Counted from the stretch's first letter, positions 1 to 10,880 are shown. The stretch: 25,845 bases of DNA from Basidiobolus ranarum (GCA_040143965.1 JASJQH010000138.1:1-25845); one strand, 5' to 3'. The notes: generated by a model from the letters alone, not told the origin. Numbers and translations: made by a program.

Positions 1-2343
1 CTTGCCAATTGGCCTGTGCAGGAACTGCTTTGACAAAAAGAGAAAAGGGGGGGGAATTTTAAAATCTTACCCTTATCAAGAATATCAATAATGCGAGGCT
101 TTGAAGTCAAGGTACCCGATGTAGGGATTGCCCTCTTTAAGCTAAGATATTGTTCGCCGTGTAGTAGCATCATAGGGTTGAATGACGGAATCAATTCAGA
201 ATAGCGTACAGATTTCATACAAGCGAAGGGTGGAATGACACCAAACACGGGAAGAGTCATAAAGTTCGGAGAATTTTCATATACCAAGGATAGGTCCTTG
301 CGGGTAGCACCAACCCCAAGTGCATATAAAATTATATCGCGTTCAGTATACTCGAATTTGATAGGGTCGTAATCTTTCTGTAGGAAGGATTCGAGAGATG
401 GTTCCTCTTGATCAGCGCGACTTATATTTTCTTGAATGGCAGCAAGAGATTCTCCAGTACTAGTGGGGTAATGGGCTCTACCATCCTTAAAGTCACAGAT
501 TGTCTTCCACTTGGAAGCAACCGCTTCAGGAGTAAGCTTCTGCTTGGTAGAAAAGCCATGACCTCCTGTACGTTGCCATCTAACTTTTCCAACCCAGCAG
601 CTTCCAACTTGGAAGCAAGATCCAGTTTCAGTGCATTTTTCGTGGCCTAAGAATCCGACTAATGGTGCAACATACTCTGGCTTAAATACTTCAACCATCT
701 CAGGTGGCATGATGGTAGCAGTCATAGCTGTACCAGCATGAGGAGCGACAGTATTCACTAGAATGTTATATTTCTTTCCCTCAATAGCAAGACTGTTACT
801 CAAGGATAGAATACCAGCTTTGGCGGCACTGTAGTTTGCTTGACCAAAGTTACCAAAAAGACCAACAGACGAACAAGTGTTGATGATACGCCCATACTTT
901 TGTTTTTGGAAAATGGGCCAGGCAGCCTTGCACATTTTAAAGGTACCTCTTAAGTGTACACGTTGAACTAGGTCCCAATCTTGATCCGACATCTTTACGA
1001 ATGATTTATCACGAAGAATGCCAGCATTGTTAACAACAACATCTATTCTACCGAACGCCTCCATAGCCATGGCAATGACTCTATCACCATCTTCAACGGA
1101 GTCGGTATTAGCAATCGCCTTTCCACCTTCAGCCCGAATTTCATCAACAACTTTCTCAGCGTTATTTAAATCATTCACAACTACAGAAGCTCCGAGCTTA
1201 GAGAAGAGCTTAGCATACCCTCTTCCAATTCCATTACCTGCGCCAGTAACTATAACCACTTTGCCGTCGTAGCGAAGAGGCTCGACTTGCTGGTTAGATG
1301 AGAGTGTCTTGGCTGTTTCAAGGTATTCAAGCCAGTTAGTTTCTCCAATAGAGGAGGGGTAGCTAGGGGTAGAAAAGTCGGTAATGGCGTCCAATTTGGC
1401 GGCGACCGCAGCAGGGGTGAAAGTTGAATCGGCTTTGAAAACATTACCAGACGATACCTCCCATCTGAGTTTGGCAACGAATCCGGCACCAAGTTCAAAC
1501 AGACCGCCATTTTCTTGGGTAGTCTCATGGCACAAATAACCAACAACAGGGGTAATATATTCTGGGCTTAATTTTTCGAGTAGTTCTGGTGGCATAACCG
1601 TCTCGGTCATGCGCGAAGCTGCGATAGGAGCAATGATATTGGTATGAATATTGTATTTAGCACCCTCTCTAGCCAGAGTGAATCCGAAAACGGCTAATGC
1701 CATTTTGGCGGCACTGTAATTGGCTTGACCAAAATTGCCATAAATACCCGCGGCAGATGAAGTCATTATGATTCTACCAAACTTTTGTTTTCTGAAAATT
1801 TCCCAACATGCCTTTGTAATCTTATAAGCACCACGAACATGGACATTTTGAACCATATCCCAATCGGCGTCAGTCATCTTAGCAAATGATTTATCACGTA
1901 AAATACTAATGAGGACAGAAAAATGTTTAGCAACCAGGACTTAACATATATGGTGGTTGGAGTACATACCCAGCATTATTAATAAGTATATCGACACGAC
2001 CAAAAGCCTTCATAGTAGCGTCAATTATTTTCTCACCATTCTCGACTGAATCGTAGTTGGCAATAGCCTTTCCACCGCTCTTTTTGATTTCTTCGACGAC
2101 TGCATCAGCAGCGTTGCTAGAAGCGCCGCCACCAGAATGGGAACTACCTAAATCGTTGACAACAACGGCAGCACCACGTGAGGCGAAGAAAAGTGAATAT
2201 GCTTTACCAATGCCTATCGAAGGATGAGTTAATATCAGTTATTTCCCATTTGCTTGTCTTGGGTCTGAACAGATAAGTCACTTACCACCACCACCACCAG
2301 TGACAACAACCCCACGGCCATCAAAACGAAGTTCTTGTGACAT
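1..2343 (-). CDS. FOX2: Peroxisomal multifunctional beta-oxidation enzyme (Fox2 type), 3' end beyond the window
   Basis: In the family this enzyme hydrates trans-2-enoyl-CoA and oxidises D-3-hydroxyacyl-CoA in peroxisomal beta-oxidation. Exons read on the minus strand are 2343-2286, 2213-1970, 1905-71 and 24-<1, giving 720 codons in phase; about 180 residues should lie past the left edge. Dehydrogenase domain A (about residues 8-300) has the NAD-binding TGGGGGIGKAY, NNAGILRDK and catalytic YSAAK near Tyr162. Domain B (about 310-590) repeats these as TGAGNGIGRGY, NNAGILRDK and YSAAK near Tyr458. From about residue 600 the sequence turns into a MaoC-type hot-dog dehydratase (YALGVGA, then DKG and VPAQANWQ across the last intron). 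Introns are 72, 64 and 46 bases, all GT-AG. The start is the first ATG, directly before the first Rossmann strand. The peroxisomal targeting tail is outside the window. Two tandem dehydrogenase domains mark it as fungal. Confidence 0.96.
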
Positions 2344-2431
2344 AATTTACAAGTTGTTAAGAATAGATATAGCGACTATGGATGAGAGAAGTCGACAGAA
2401 CTGTACAAGTTATGATTGAAGCCAATGGTTC

Positions 2432-2439
2432 TTTTTATA
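2432..2439 (-). promoter_or_regulatory. Candidate TATA box for the FOX2-type gene
   Basis: The minus strand reads CTATAAAAAG about 90 bases upstream of the FOX2 start codon. The spacing and match suit a TATA element; no transcription start is visible from sequence alone. Confidence 0.4.
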
Positions 2440-3594
2440 GTAACTGTATGTGACTAAACACTTTTTTAAACTGGTGCATATTTGAAAGGTCACATCACAT
2501 GGTGAGGAAAAATTCACTGTCGATTACTGTTTCGTCAGATGATATTTCAGTCTGGAGGATTCGTAAGAAGAATTAAAAAAATTCCCAGGATCGCCATGAA
2601 TAATATAGGATTCCGAAAACACCTAGATTGACATCGAACTGAGCAGGAAAGTGCAGATTCTTTCTTGATAATAGCATGAATTCAGGCAGTGTCCATATAT
2701 TTGAATAGGAAATAAGGTTTATCAACTGGAAGTACAAGTTAATTTTATGTCTCATATTTCGAATAAGCCTTAGTCAAAGATATTGCCCGGCACTTGCGGG
2801 TACGTAAATTTACCATAGCCGATATAACCATTCACCCGTATCTGTGTGAGCTTTACTAATCTACAATTACAGAAGTGATACGGAGTCATAAGCATATTTC
2901 CCATGTAGATACACTATCGGTAAAGGTGTGAAGTGAACTCTGCTTTATTCTAGTTGAGAGACTGTATTTTGCCAATACTTGACTCCTGACCTGATTTTAG
3001 TTAACTGCGTTTTTGCATTCATTAATAGACCTGCTAGCTATACGAGCTTAGAACAGATAAGAGGTTTTGGGATTCGCAGCCAACTGGCACAGACCTAACA
3101 TAAAGATGTTGATCTTAAATCACATGACTTGGTTTGGGTGGGAACAATGATGGTGGGTTAGGGTTGGCTTTTGTACACAGTTCCAAGTCTTTCCGAAACA
3201 CTGCTTAGCCACCAAAGGGACTCGAATTTGAGGTAGGGGCTCATTTTCTTTATTACATGTGTGTAGATTGCCGTTGTCATCAAATCACTTAAACCAGCTG
3301 AAACCATGGTTGTAAATCCTTCAAAACACCAACTAGTCAAAAGCAAAGATCAATTCAAACTTGAATAATTTATTGTTGAAATGCACCCTCTTGCTCTACA
3401 GAAACGAAATCAATGCCTTGGCAAAGAAATCATACAATTCAAGAAGGTAAATCGAAACACAAGGATCGACCAAAGAATATGTGCAAAAGGGGGATCTTGG
3501 ATGCAGATGGATATGATGCTAATCTACGATACAAATTGGATTAGAATCGCAACATAGTTTTGAAATAAATCCAGACTATTACAATGAGAGATGT
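2440..3594. other. Intergenic, no supported gene
   Basis: This lies between the FOX2 promoter and the 3' end of the lipoate ligase gene. Open frames are short, lack family motifs and have no convincing splice sites. It holds one TTAGGGTTGG stretch near 3158-3167, and a minus-strand AATAAA at about 3369-3374 that could serve the upstream ligase transcript. Confidence 0.6.
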
Positions 3595-5346
3595 TTATAG
3601 AATTTGCTTCAACCAATTGTGCAATTGAACAGCAAACTCATAGTCCTCCATGGGTACGTCACTGGAAACTCTAGCAAAAGCAGTGGCAATGCTCTGAGGC
3701 TCGTAGCGGGCACCTATAGACATAAACGTTTACTTTATGTCCTTGCTAACCAAGCTATAAAGTTTGATTACCTTTAAGTGAGTTGCACATAGCATCAACA
3801 TAGACTCGATGGCCAGAATGTGTGATTCGAGCGTCTAAGATTAAACCGCCTTTGGAATGAAGGAACACTTGCTAGTAATCGAGAAGGGTTAATAAAAATG
3901 CGGCAAAACAATTGCGGTGAAATGTGTGTAGTACCACGGGCTCTTGATGAATCTCATGCTTAAGATCGACAGTAAACTCTGGTGTCTGTCCGTATATCCA
4001 TTCCCAAGTCTGGAGCAAATTAGCACTGTTAGTGGAGCTCAAAACAGATATGCAATCAAACGAATATTACATCGATGTTATTTCTATACTCCTGGATCTG
4101 GGGATGTTCTTGGATGAAGTTTTCGTCCATGATAGTAGGCTAACCAAGCAAATGTAAGCACTAGTTTGCTCATGATGTATTCGCTGACTTGAGAATTTAC
4201 CTCTAATTTCTCTGCTCCAAAGTGACTTGTGAACTCTTTGGCCACTGCTTCGCAGAATGATTGATGATCAATGGTGTACGAGTATGGACGCAAATTTGTT
4301 ACTTTAGAAGGCACGCTTTCAACACCCTTGGTAGTCATGTACTCCTATGGAAATGATGAGGACTTGACTTTGATGTAATGAAAAGCTTCAAGACATACCT
4401 TGTTGCTTCGTAAACATCCGGACAAATTCGAGAGTTCAGTATCAATGAGCATCGTCCCATGATGGTACGCTCTTCGATTTGTAAGTTTATAAGCTGATCC
4501 AGAAACGTTATCCTGAATTAAGGAGTTTTGTCCACTATCATAGAGTTTATAAGAAACTGAAATAATACAACGAAAAAGGATATTTTAAATCCGTCCACAG
4601 TGATATCATTTCTTTCGTTAACATATGCAGGAATGTCGCAATCAAGCAAAGCTCTGGTAACCAGTTCTGCACTAGTTTTTCTATTAAATGCCTCTTTGGG
4701 CATCAAAATAGTATAGCAGGAATTCCCCATATCCTATTAATGTATAAATACTAAGCAAGATTACTACTAACACTAATGGATAAGGCTACTTTACCTGATA
4801 CACTGCACCACCACCACTTTGTCTTCTCACTAAAGGAATCCCCAACTGCCGCATCAATGGAATATTACATTCTTTCCACGGATTCTGTATTTCATATTTA
4901 GGTTGAACCAGGTTAGCAAAGAGAGATTGTTTGACCTGTTGGAGATATAATCACTTGCCTGATTCCTTCCTACAACTACGCAACTACTATTTCTCCATAA
5001 ATAAAGTATATATGTTTGTGGATCGGTATTTCTAAATAACCTTTAAATTGGAGAGAAAAAGAATTGTTTAACAATTCGGTAATCTTCCACAAATTAATAT
5101 AATAAATAATGGGAACCATTCTTCAAAAGCTAGATTAGTTTTGGTGTCACTCAGGCTGGAAGTATATAAAGCCAGCTTGAAAAGTTGGTAATGTTTAAGA
5201 ATGAGATTGGTTTGGTTTATGAAGAAAAAAATTGAAAATCTATTTTAACGTACCTTATGTGCGTGTCTTACACGTTGAGGTGTAGACAAACTTAAGGCAC
5301 GGAAGTTCGACCGAACTGCAAAACGGGAGCTTAAGAAAATGCTCAT
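3595..5346 (-). CDS. Mitochondrial lipoate-protein ligase A / lipoyltransferase, 11 exons
   Basis: Family members attach lipoate to the lipoyl domains of mitochondrial 2-oxoacid dehydrogenases and the glycine cleavage H protein. Exons: 5346-5254, 5175-5117, 5040-4959, 4884-4795, 4733-4584, 4506-4399, 4344-4201, 4139-4071, 4009-3935, 3871-3772, 3713-3595. They sum to 1089 bases in frame, 362 residues, normal for fungal LplA proteins. Residues 1-31 ([16 protein letters not shown] start) are rich in Arg and Ser with no acid, like a mitochondrial presequence. The ligand-binding [12 protein letters not shown] starts at residue 98; the catalytic-lysine motif VSGSAYK ends at Lys165, followed by [19 protein letters not shown] marks the start of the C-terminal domain. 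Ten introns of 58-78 bases include one AT-AC, one GC-AG and one with a poor GTTCCC donor. The exon 1 donor is ambiguous: an in-frame GTAAGA lies 15 bases earlier. The exon 9 end could shift by one codon. Confidence 0.93.
4507..4583 (-). other. U12-type AT-AC intron (intron 5 of the lipoate ligase gene)
   Basis: Minus-strand exon 5 ends GAC GGA TTT AAA and the intron opens ATATCCTTTTT, matching the minor-spliceosome 5' splice site (A/G)TATCCTTT. Near the 3' end lies TCCTTAAT, close to the U12 branch consensus TTCCTTAAC. Its last A, at 4518, is 11 bases before the terminal AC, inside the range known for U12 introns. Removing exactly these 77 bases joins Lys158 to VSGSAYK, the most conserved lipoate ligase motif, with no inserted residue. 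A GT-AG alternative inside the stretch would insert six residues just before the motif. Confidence 0.88.
4885..4958 (-). other. GC-AG intron (intron 3 of the lipoate ligase gene)
   Basis: The exon ends CAG and the intron begins GCAAGT, the strong flanking context typical of GC donors, and ends ATACAG. Splicing here joins VVVGRNQ to [10 protein letters not shown], the conserved GRNQNPW stretch. A shorter excision of 23 bases would keep frame downstream but insert a family-foreign segment between those residues and is too short for an intron. Confidence 0.85.
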
Positions 5347-6355
5347 TTGATACCAAGACCTCGTTTACGAAAGTTGCTTAGAAATAGGGATAGAAGAAGA
5401 ATATTTCTACATAAACCTCCCCACGCTCAAATTTGCAAAGATCTCTAAATCTTGTATAATCAGTTTCCCTTTTTAGTAAAAGAATGGTTACTAAACCTTA
5501 TTAGCAAAAGATTATCAATCGAGGTAACCATTTGAGGAATCTCTTCCATCTCTGTGTGAACTGTAACTAGTTTCAGTCATTTGGGATCTTGGTGGAGAGA
5601 TCCATTTAACAATACCATATACTTGAAAAGTGCCTTTACATGATCAAATCATATATGCTAATATCTGCTCCAGTTTTTAGCGATAATAGGCACATAATCA
5701 AGAGGGAATGTGACTCTATAAGTATCTCCACAAAAACGAGTCCCATAACAATGAGCAATGTATTCAATTTCTATACTTGAATAAACTACATCAAGAATCG
5801 TTTAGATATCATGTCATATTTACTTAGAGTAACAGTTCTCCCATATTGAAAACAAACAATAGCGTGTCTTGCTTCGTCAAAAAGCTCTCTTTCATGCGGC
5901 TCAAACCAAACTCTAAAGTAAATCATGAGAACTGTCCCTCAGCTCAATGACTATCAAGATACTGGCCGTTGATGACATTAACATTCATATTGAGATAATA
6001 CCATACTATTCAACACGTTCAGGCTGTATTCCATTACTTGGCTCCCCATTTCAACATGTACTTATCATGATGGAGATTCACATACTATTACTCTTTTTCA
6101 TTATCCAACATACTATATTGTTGTTCAGCAGACAGAGAAAGGCGTTATTGAATATCTTGTAACAAGCTAGTAGTATATTAAAGAAAAATCAGATAAGGTA
6201 ATAAACGTTGGAGGGTTTAAATTTGGGGATGAAAAATAAAAAAAAGTACTAGTTAATAATAACTAGGAAGCTACAGTTAGTGAGTTTAGCGAATCGACTA
6301 CTTCATAAAGAAAAGTAGGTGAGTTTAAGTGAGGGAATGACAACGAGAGGGTGAT
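5347..6355. other. Intergenic, no supported gene
   Basis: This lies between the lipoate ligase start and the RHO1 stop; both genes run leftward, so it should hold the ligase promoter and RHO1 3' end. A 71-codon plus-strand open frame at 5947-6162 has no recognisable motif and ends in low-complexity hydrophobic sequence; I do not call it a gene. Confidence 0.55.
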
Positions 6356-7292
6356 TTACAGGACCAAACATCCCTTCTTCTTCTGCTTGGTTTTGGTAAG
6401 CAAAGCAGCACGAGTAGCATGCTCAAACACTTGGCGAACTCCATCATTTTCTTTGGCAGAGCATTCCAAATATTTGTAAGCGCCAATTTTGTTGGCAACA
6501 GAGGTGGCCTAAGTAATAATGAAAATATTAACAAGAAATAATTTTTAGGAGATAAATTCAAATGGCCTAACCTGTTCATGGGGAACAGGTGATTGTCCCT
6601 GCTTCTTGAGTTCTTCAATGGTTCTAGGATCGTTACGCAAATCCTTCTTACATCCAACAAGGATTATAGGGAGACCAGCACAGAAGTGAAGGACTTCAGA
6701 GATCCACTACAAGAGTAGAAAAGGTATGCTTAATATATGGTTGGTATAACATGATTTAAGATATCAATTACCTTCTCTTGTACGTTTTCCAAAGAATCAG
6801 GAGAATCCACTGAGAAACAGATCAAAATAACGTGAGAGTCAGGGTAGGAAAGAGGACGGAGACGATCGTAATCTTCCTGCCCAGCGGTATCCCATAGAGC
6901 AAGTTCAACCTTCTTGCCATCGACCTCAACATCGGCAACATAATTTTCAAATACAGTAGGGACATACACCTATAAGTAAATGAAAAGACATTAGTAACAT
7001 GCTTCAAATAAAATGTAAGAATTCGGAAATCAAAAACAAATTGATAGAGGTATAGAAAATATAACAACAGCTAACGAAATACTCTAGAGAATAAGTGAAG
7101 AAAGGAAGGGATGATGTATATAAAGAAAATTTCAAGTCATAAGTGCCAAGATTATTCTTGAATAGGTCGATGTTAAGAATGAAGACATAAAATTACCTCA
7201 GGAAAAGTGCCTTTAGAGAAGACAATCAATAAACAAGTTTTACCACAAGCACCATCTCCAACAATTACTAATTTGCGACGAATTTCGGCCAT
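6356..7292 (-). CDS. RHO1: Rho-family small GTPase, RHO1 type
   Basis: In fungi Rho1 is a membrane-bound GTP switch controlling cell-wall glucan synthase, protein kinase C and actin polarity. Exons: 7292-7197, 6969-6772, 6706-6572, 6508-6356, giving 193 residues, the usual Rho length. The P-loop is GDGACGKT (residues 12-19), switch I is YVPTVFENY with effector Thr37, and switch II is [16 protein letters not shown] with Gln63 at the catalytic position. The guanine motifs are the Rho-typical CKKDL and ECSAK. A Rho insert helix ([15 protein letters not shown]), a polybasic stretch (KTKQKKKG) and the C-terminal CAAX box CLVL are present. The terminal Leu predicts geranylgeranylation. The three introns are GT-AG, of 227, 65 and 63 bases; all join exons in phase 0. 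No key residue is missing, so it looks functional. The RHO1 versus other Rho assignment rests on the CLVL tail and overall similarity. Confidence 0.95.
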
Positions 7293-7362
7293 AGTTGACT
7301 TTTAGCAGGATTCTAATGACAAAAAGGAGGAAGTTTGGTTTAAAATTTATAGATAAAGTGGC

Positions 7363-7370
7363 TATATATA
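7363..7370 (-). promoter_or_regulatory. Candidate TATA box for the RHO1 gene
   Basis: TATATATA lies about 70 bases upstream of the RHO1 start codon, with a second TATA-like stretch slightly closer. This is positional evidence only. Confidence 0.3.
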
Positions 7371-7464
7371 AGAGTACAATGGAATAAAAGTTAAAGAAAA
7401 GCGAAGAATAGATGTTGTGGGAGAGAGAGAAGGCTTTACCAAAACAAATATAATAGCAGCACAG

Positions 7465-7475
7465 TTAGGGTTAGG
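7465..7475. promoter_or_regulatory. Telobox-like motif upstream of RHO1
   Basis: TTAGGGTTAGG lies about 170 bases upstream of the RHO1 start. Telomere-like boxes of this form bind Tbf1/Myb-type factors in several fungi. It may equally be chance or a vestige of a telomeric sequence. Confidence 0.25.
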
Positions 7476-7686
7476 TTGGAAGGAGAACTAAAGAAATAAA
7501 GTGAATTGAATCTTTGGGCAAGATTAAGGTGGGGGCCAGGTAAGGAAGGGGTAGATGAGTAAGGTGGGAGCCGAGCAGAAACAAAATGGGGACTAAATTT
7601 AGGATAGTACATATAGGGTAAGTTCAAGAAAAATAGATATAAAAAAGGGTGATACTCCAAGCACTACAACAATCGTAACAATGGAA

Positions 7687-9085
7687 TTAGGAATCGCAGT
7701 GAGCCAAACTAGGTGATTTAGCTTTTGTTTGTGGTGATGAAGAATAATAATGGTAATCTGTATCAGAGATTGCACTCAAGGGCGCTGGGCAGCATTGAGC
7801 CACCATTCTATTTGAGACCACGAAAATCCCTAGGAAATTTCGAAGTGCATGGAGACAAAAATTGACGAGTATGTCCTCAAACCCGTCTTTGTTTCGCTCT
7901 AAGAGCTCAGCGATTGGCCATAGTGCATCCACAGCTAATCATTGAGATTTGGGGAGAGGGGGTTAGATTTCATTGATAAGACTCTAGAACTCACACTCGA
8001 TCATGAATATAAATAACTCTCATCCCAATGCCGCCCATTCATTGTTTTGGGGAAGCATGCAGTAGTATCTAGCAGCTTTAATATGTATATTTGTAGCACT
8101 AACACCAGTCTGAAGCGTGTTTGTTCTTAAATCATATCTGCATGCTAAATTTCCCAGTCATTGTTTATGAGCCACCACTCGTCTAGTAGAGTACTTACCA
8201 ATACACTATTCTAGAATATGCCTCAGGATTTAGCTGTGTGACATCAGCTATATATTGGACATTTATTTGTGTACGTCGAGTACCTTTTGATTGTTATTAC
8301 GGAGATCGAGAAGATCGCTTCCTGTTTGGCGAAGAAACATCGAGTTTTCATTGGTAAATATTCCAATTTCGATAATGATCGTAATGAATTTGGTCGATCA
8401 TCTTGAGATCTGTCGGAGTCATATTATAAGTAACCATCCTAATCGACAAGGGATGATACATGGGTACCTGGTAAGGACTTCTCATGACGTGTGTATGATG
8501 CAGTCTGAACTGCGCAAAACCACGTGGCTTTCTTGGGCATGGCCTTGTAGCAAGGAGAGGTGGTTCAATGCTCCATTTCTAGAGTAGAGTATGGATGGGT
8601 TTTCAATATCCATCTGATATCGCAGCTGAGTTCTAAGCTTTGATTACAAACTGGGAGTCGGATAATCGTAGGCTGATTCATAACACACATGTTGCATATA
8701 GAAGCGATTTATTTTTGTGGTCATACGACCATTGCTTCTTCAGTGGCTAGAGAGAGTAATCTTTTATGCCTTGTAGATCTTTAACTGAGACGAGCATACG
8801 TTGCCAAGTAATGACTTCTCCAATGGCCATATTATGTTGAAATGAAAATTTGTAACTGATGGTGTATATTATATTGATTCTTACATTGCGCATCATGGAT
8901 ACCAACCACACACAAACGTTAATGTCAATACTCTTGTACACGTTGGTATCGTAGTGTTGCTCACAAGCCATACGATTTCTTGCAATGCTGAGGACTGTAT
9001 CAAGTAATGAAAAACCAATATCCGATGTCAAGCCCATCTGTTGACACGACGGCATTGCAGCAGTGATTTGATCATGCTCTAATCA
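7687..9085 (-). other. Unassigned region with minus-strand open frames, possible decayed or spliced gene
   Basis: Two minus-strand open stretches stand out. One (about 9082-8883) follows a possible acceptor and ends at GTAAGA; it reads with fairly balanced composition (TSDIGFSLLDTVLSIARN, then a Tyr/Lys/Asp segment). The other (7932-7687) begins MDALWPIAELLERNKDGFED. Between them lie fragments such as AMPKKATWFCAVQ and MTPTDLKMIDQIHYDHYRNW in changing frames. I recognise no family. A fungal zinc-cluster regulator remnant is conceivable but not shown, because no Cys6 motif was found. No complete exon chain could be built. Confidence 0.2.
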
Positions 9086-9514
9086 ATCGATCCGTACTGC
9101 ATGATATTATCTAACTAGAATATGGTTTTAAGCCAACTCTAGTCATATTTGGTACTGCTGACATACATGAAAAGCCAAAAATTCTGCTACTTTGAGCCTG
9201 GAATAATTGTTGGCAATTATAGTGATAATGAATATAACTGTTGTGAAATATACTGGATGATTGGGGTTCTAAAATATGATGCACATAGCTGGATCATCAT
9301 TTTATTTTCCTGCTGTAGATGTAAAAAGTAATCACTCCATATAACTATATGCCTATTGAGTATCACATGATATAATCACTTCAAAATCTAATGCTTTTAT
9401 CTCAGATAGCTATGCTAGATTAAATCTTTAACTGTATGAATGTTACTCGCTTGTCAAATAGTATATTGTATATTCGAATGTATTTGAACATGTTAAAGCT
9501 GGTATAACTGAATG

Positions 9515-9737
9515 TGTTGAAATTAGCATTGCCTAAACACCTACATAGTCATATATAATTTTTCAAGCCCGTTCTGGAAGCCCCGAACTTTGCACACATG
9601 TTTCTGGGGCCTTCTTTAACACGTTCTACACGTTTTTTGTGTATATCTTGACAAAAGTATAAATGTCAACTTTCTACTCATTAAATTAATAAATGAAAAG
9701 CCACAAATTCTTCTAGTGCACCAAACCACTTCCAACT
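9515..9737 (+). repeat. Diverged repeat family, copy 1 (internally shortened)
   Basis: It starts GTTGAAATTAGCATTGCC and carries the shared core CTTTGCACACATG, CTTGACAAAAGTATAAATG and CCAAACCACTTCCAAC. It lacks about 130 bases present in copies 2 and 3, with the join just after CATATAT. No coding capacity and no target duplication are visible. Confidence 0.8.
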
Positions 9738-10028
9738 ATTGAAGTTAGCATTACCCAAATACCTATATAGTCATATATAGCTTAGTATTTAGTTATCTTG
9801 TGTTTCACTAAGATATTACCCATTATTCTCATGAGGAATTTACTTAGAATATTGACACCAACTTAGAAGTTCTCAGATATATAGATTTTGATAACTTAAT
9901 CTAAAAGCCTCAAACTTTGCACACATGCTTCTAGGATCTTTTTTATTACATCTTACATGTTAGTTTGCTTACATCTTGACAAAAGTATAAATGTCAACTT
10001 TTAACTCAATGAATAAATAAGTGAAGAT
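9738..10028 (+). repeat. Diverged repeat family, copy 2
   Basis: It follows copy 1 directly and holds the middle block that copy 1 lacks (TTTCACTAAGATATTACCC and TTGACACCAACTTAGAAG). It then runs through the CTTTGCACACATG core and ends early, before the CACTTCCAAC tail. Confidence 0.8.
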
Positions 10029-10355
10029 TGTTGAAATTAGCATTGCCTAAGCACCTATATAGTCATACATAGCTTAGTACTTAGCTATCTTATGTTTCAC
10101 TAAGATATAACCCATTATTCTCATAAGGAACTTACTTAGAATATTGACACCAACCTGGAAGTTCTCAGATATATAGATTTTTCAAACTTGTGCTAGAAGC
10201 CCCAAACTTTGCACACATGTTCCTGCAACCTTTCTTAACACATTCTATACATTAGTTTGTTTACATCTTGACAAAACTATAAATGTCAACTTTCTACTCA
10301 ATAAATCAATAAGTGAAAACCACCAATTCCTTTAATTCTCCAAACCACTTCCAAC
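10029..10355 (+). repeat. Diverged repeat family, copy 3 (fullest copy)
   Basis: About 327 bases, from TTGTTGAAATTAGCATTGCC to CCACTTCCAACA. It contains every block seen in the other copies and so best shows the unit. About 210 bases without clear repeat similarity separate it from copy 4. Confidence 0.8.
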
Positions 10356-10567
10356 AGGCTCCCAAATACTTTAACAAATTATACATCTGTGGGAAACCAA
10401 GAAAAATATCCATAAGGCTGTGCTTCTAGGCAGCTAAAGTAGCTAGGCAAATGCTATAGAAAGTTTGAATCAATTTGAAAAGTTGATCTTTTTGCAGATC
10501 CTACATGAGGGGTACAACTTTGATTCTTAAGGCATTAAAATAATTAACTTTGAATATCCCAAATGTC

Positions 10568-10880
10568 TGTTGAAATCAACATAGCTTATACATCTATATA
10601 GTTATATATAGCTCTGTACTTAGTTCTTCCATATTGAACTAAGATATCACCAACTATTCTCAATTGGAGTTTACTTAGAAGTTTGAAGATACATAGATCT
10701 TGGGAATGTGTCCTAGAGGCCCCAAGCTTTGCACACATGTTCCTGGGACCTTTACTAACACACTCTACCCATTTTTTAGTCCGCTCCTTGACAAAACTAT
10801 AATTGTTGACTTTTCACTCAATAAATAAGTGAAAATCACCAATTCTTCCAAGTTCTACATATCACTTCCAACAAATCCCA
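10568..10880 (+). repeat. Diverged repeat family, copy 4
   Basis: The most diverged copy, opening TGTTGAAATCAACATAGC, with a small gap in the middle block. The core CTTTGCACACATGTTCCTGG and the tail CACTTCCAACA are well kept. All four copies share one orientation. Confidence 0.75.

Noticed and set aside
408-1272. Plus-strand open frames over the FOX2 exon
   Set aside because: They lie opposite a clear, conserved minus-strand coding region and have no family content.
5947-6162. Plus-strand 71-codon frame as a small gene
   Set aside because: No motif, low-complexity hydrophobic end, no supporting splice or promoter context beyond chance.
8291-8587. Plus-strand 98-codon frame
   Set aside because: It does not begin with ATG, its composition looks like random sequence, and no family is recognised.
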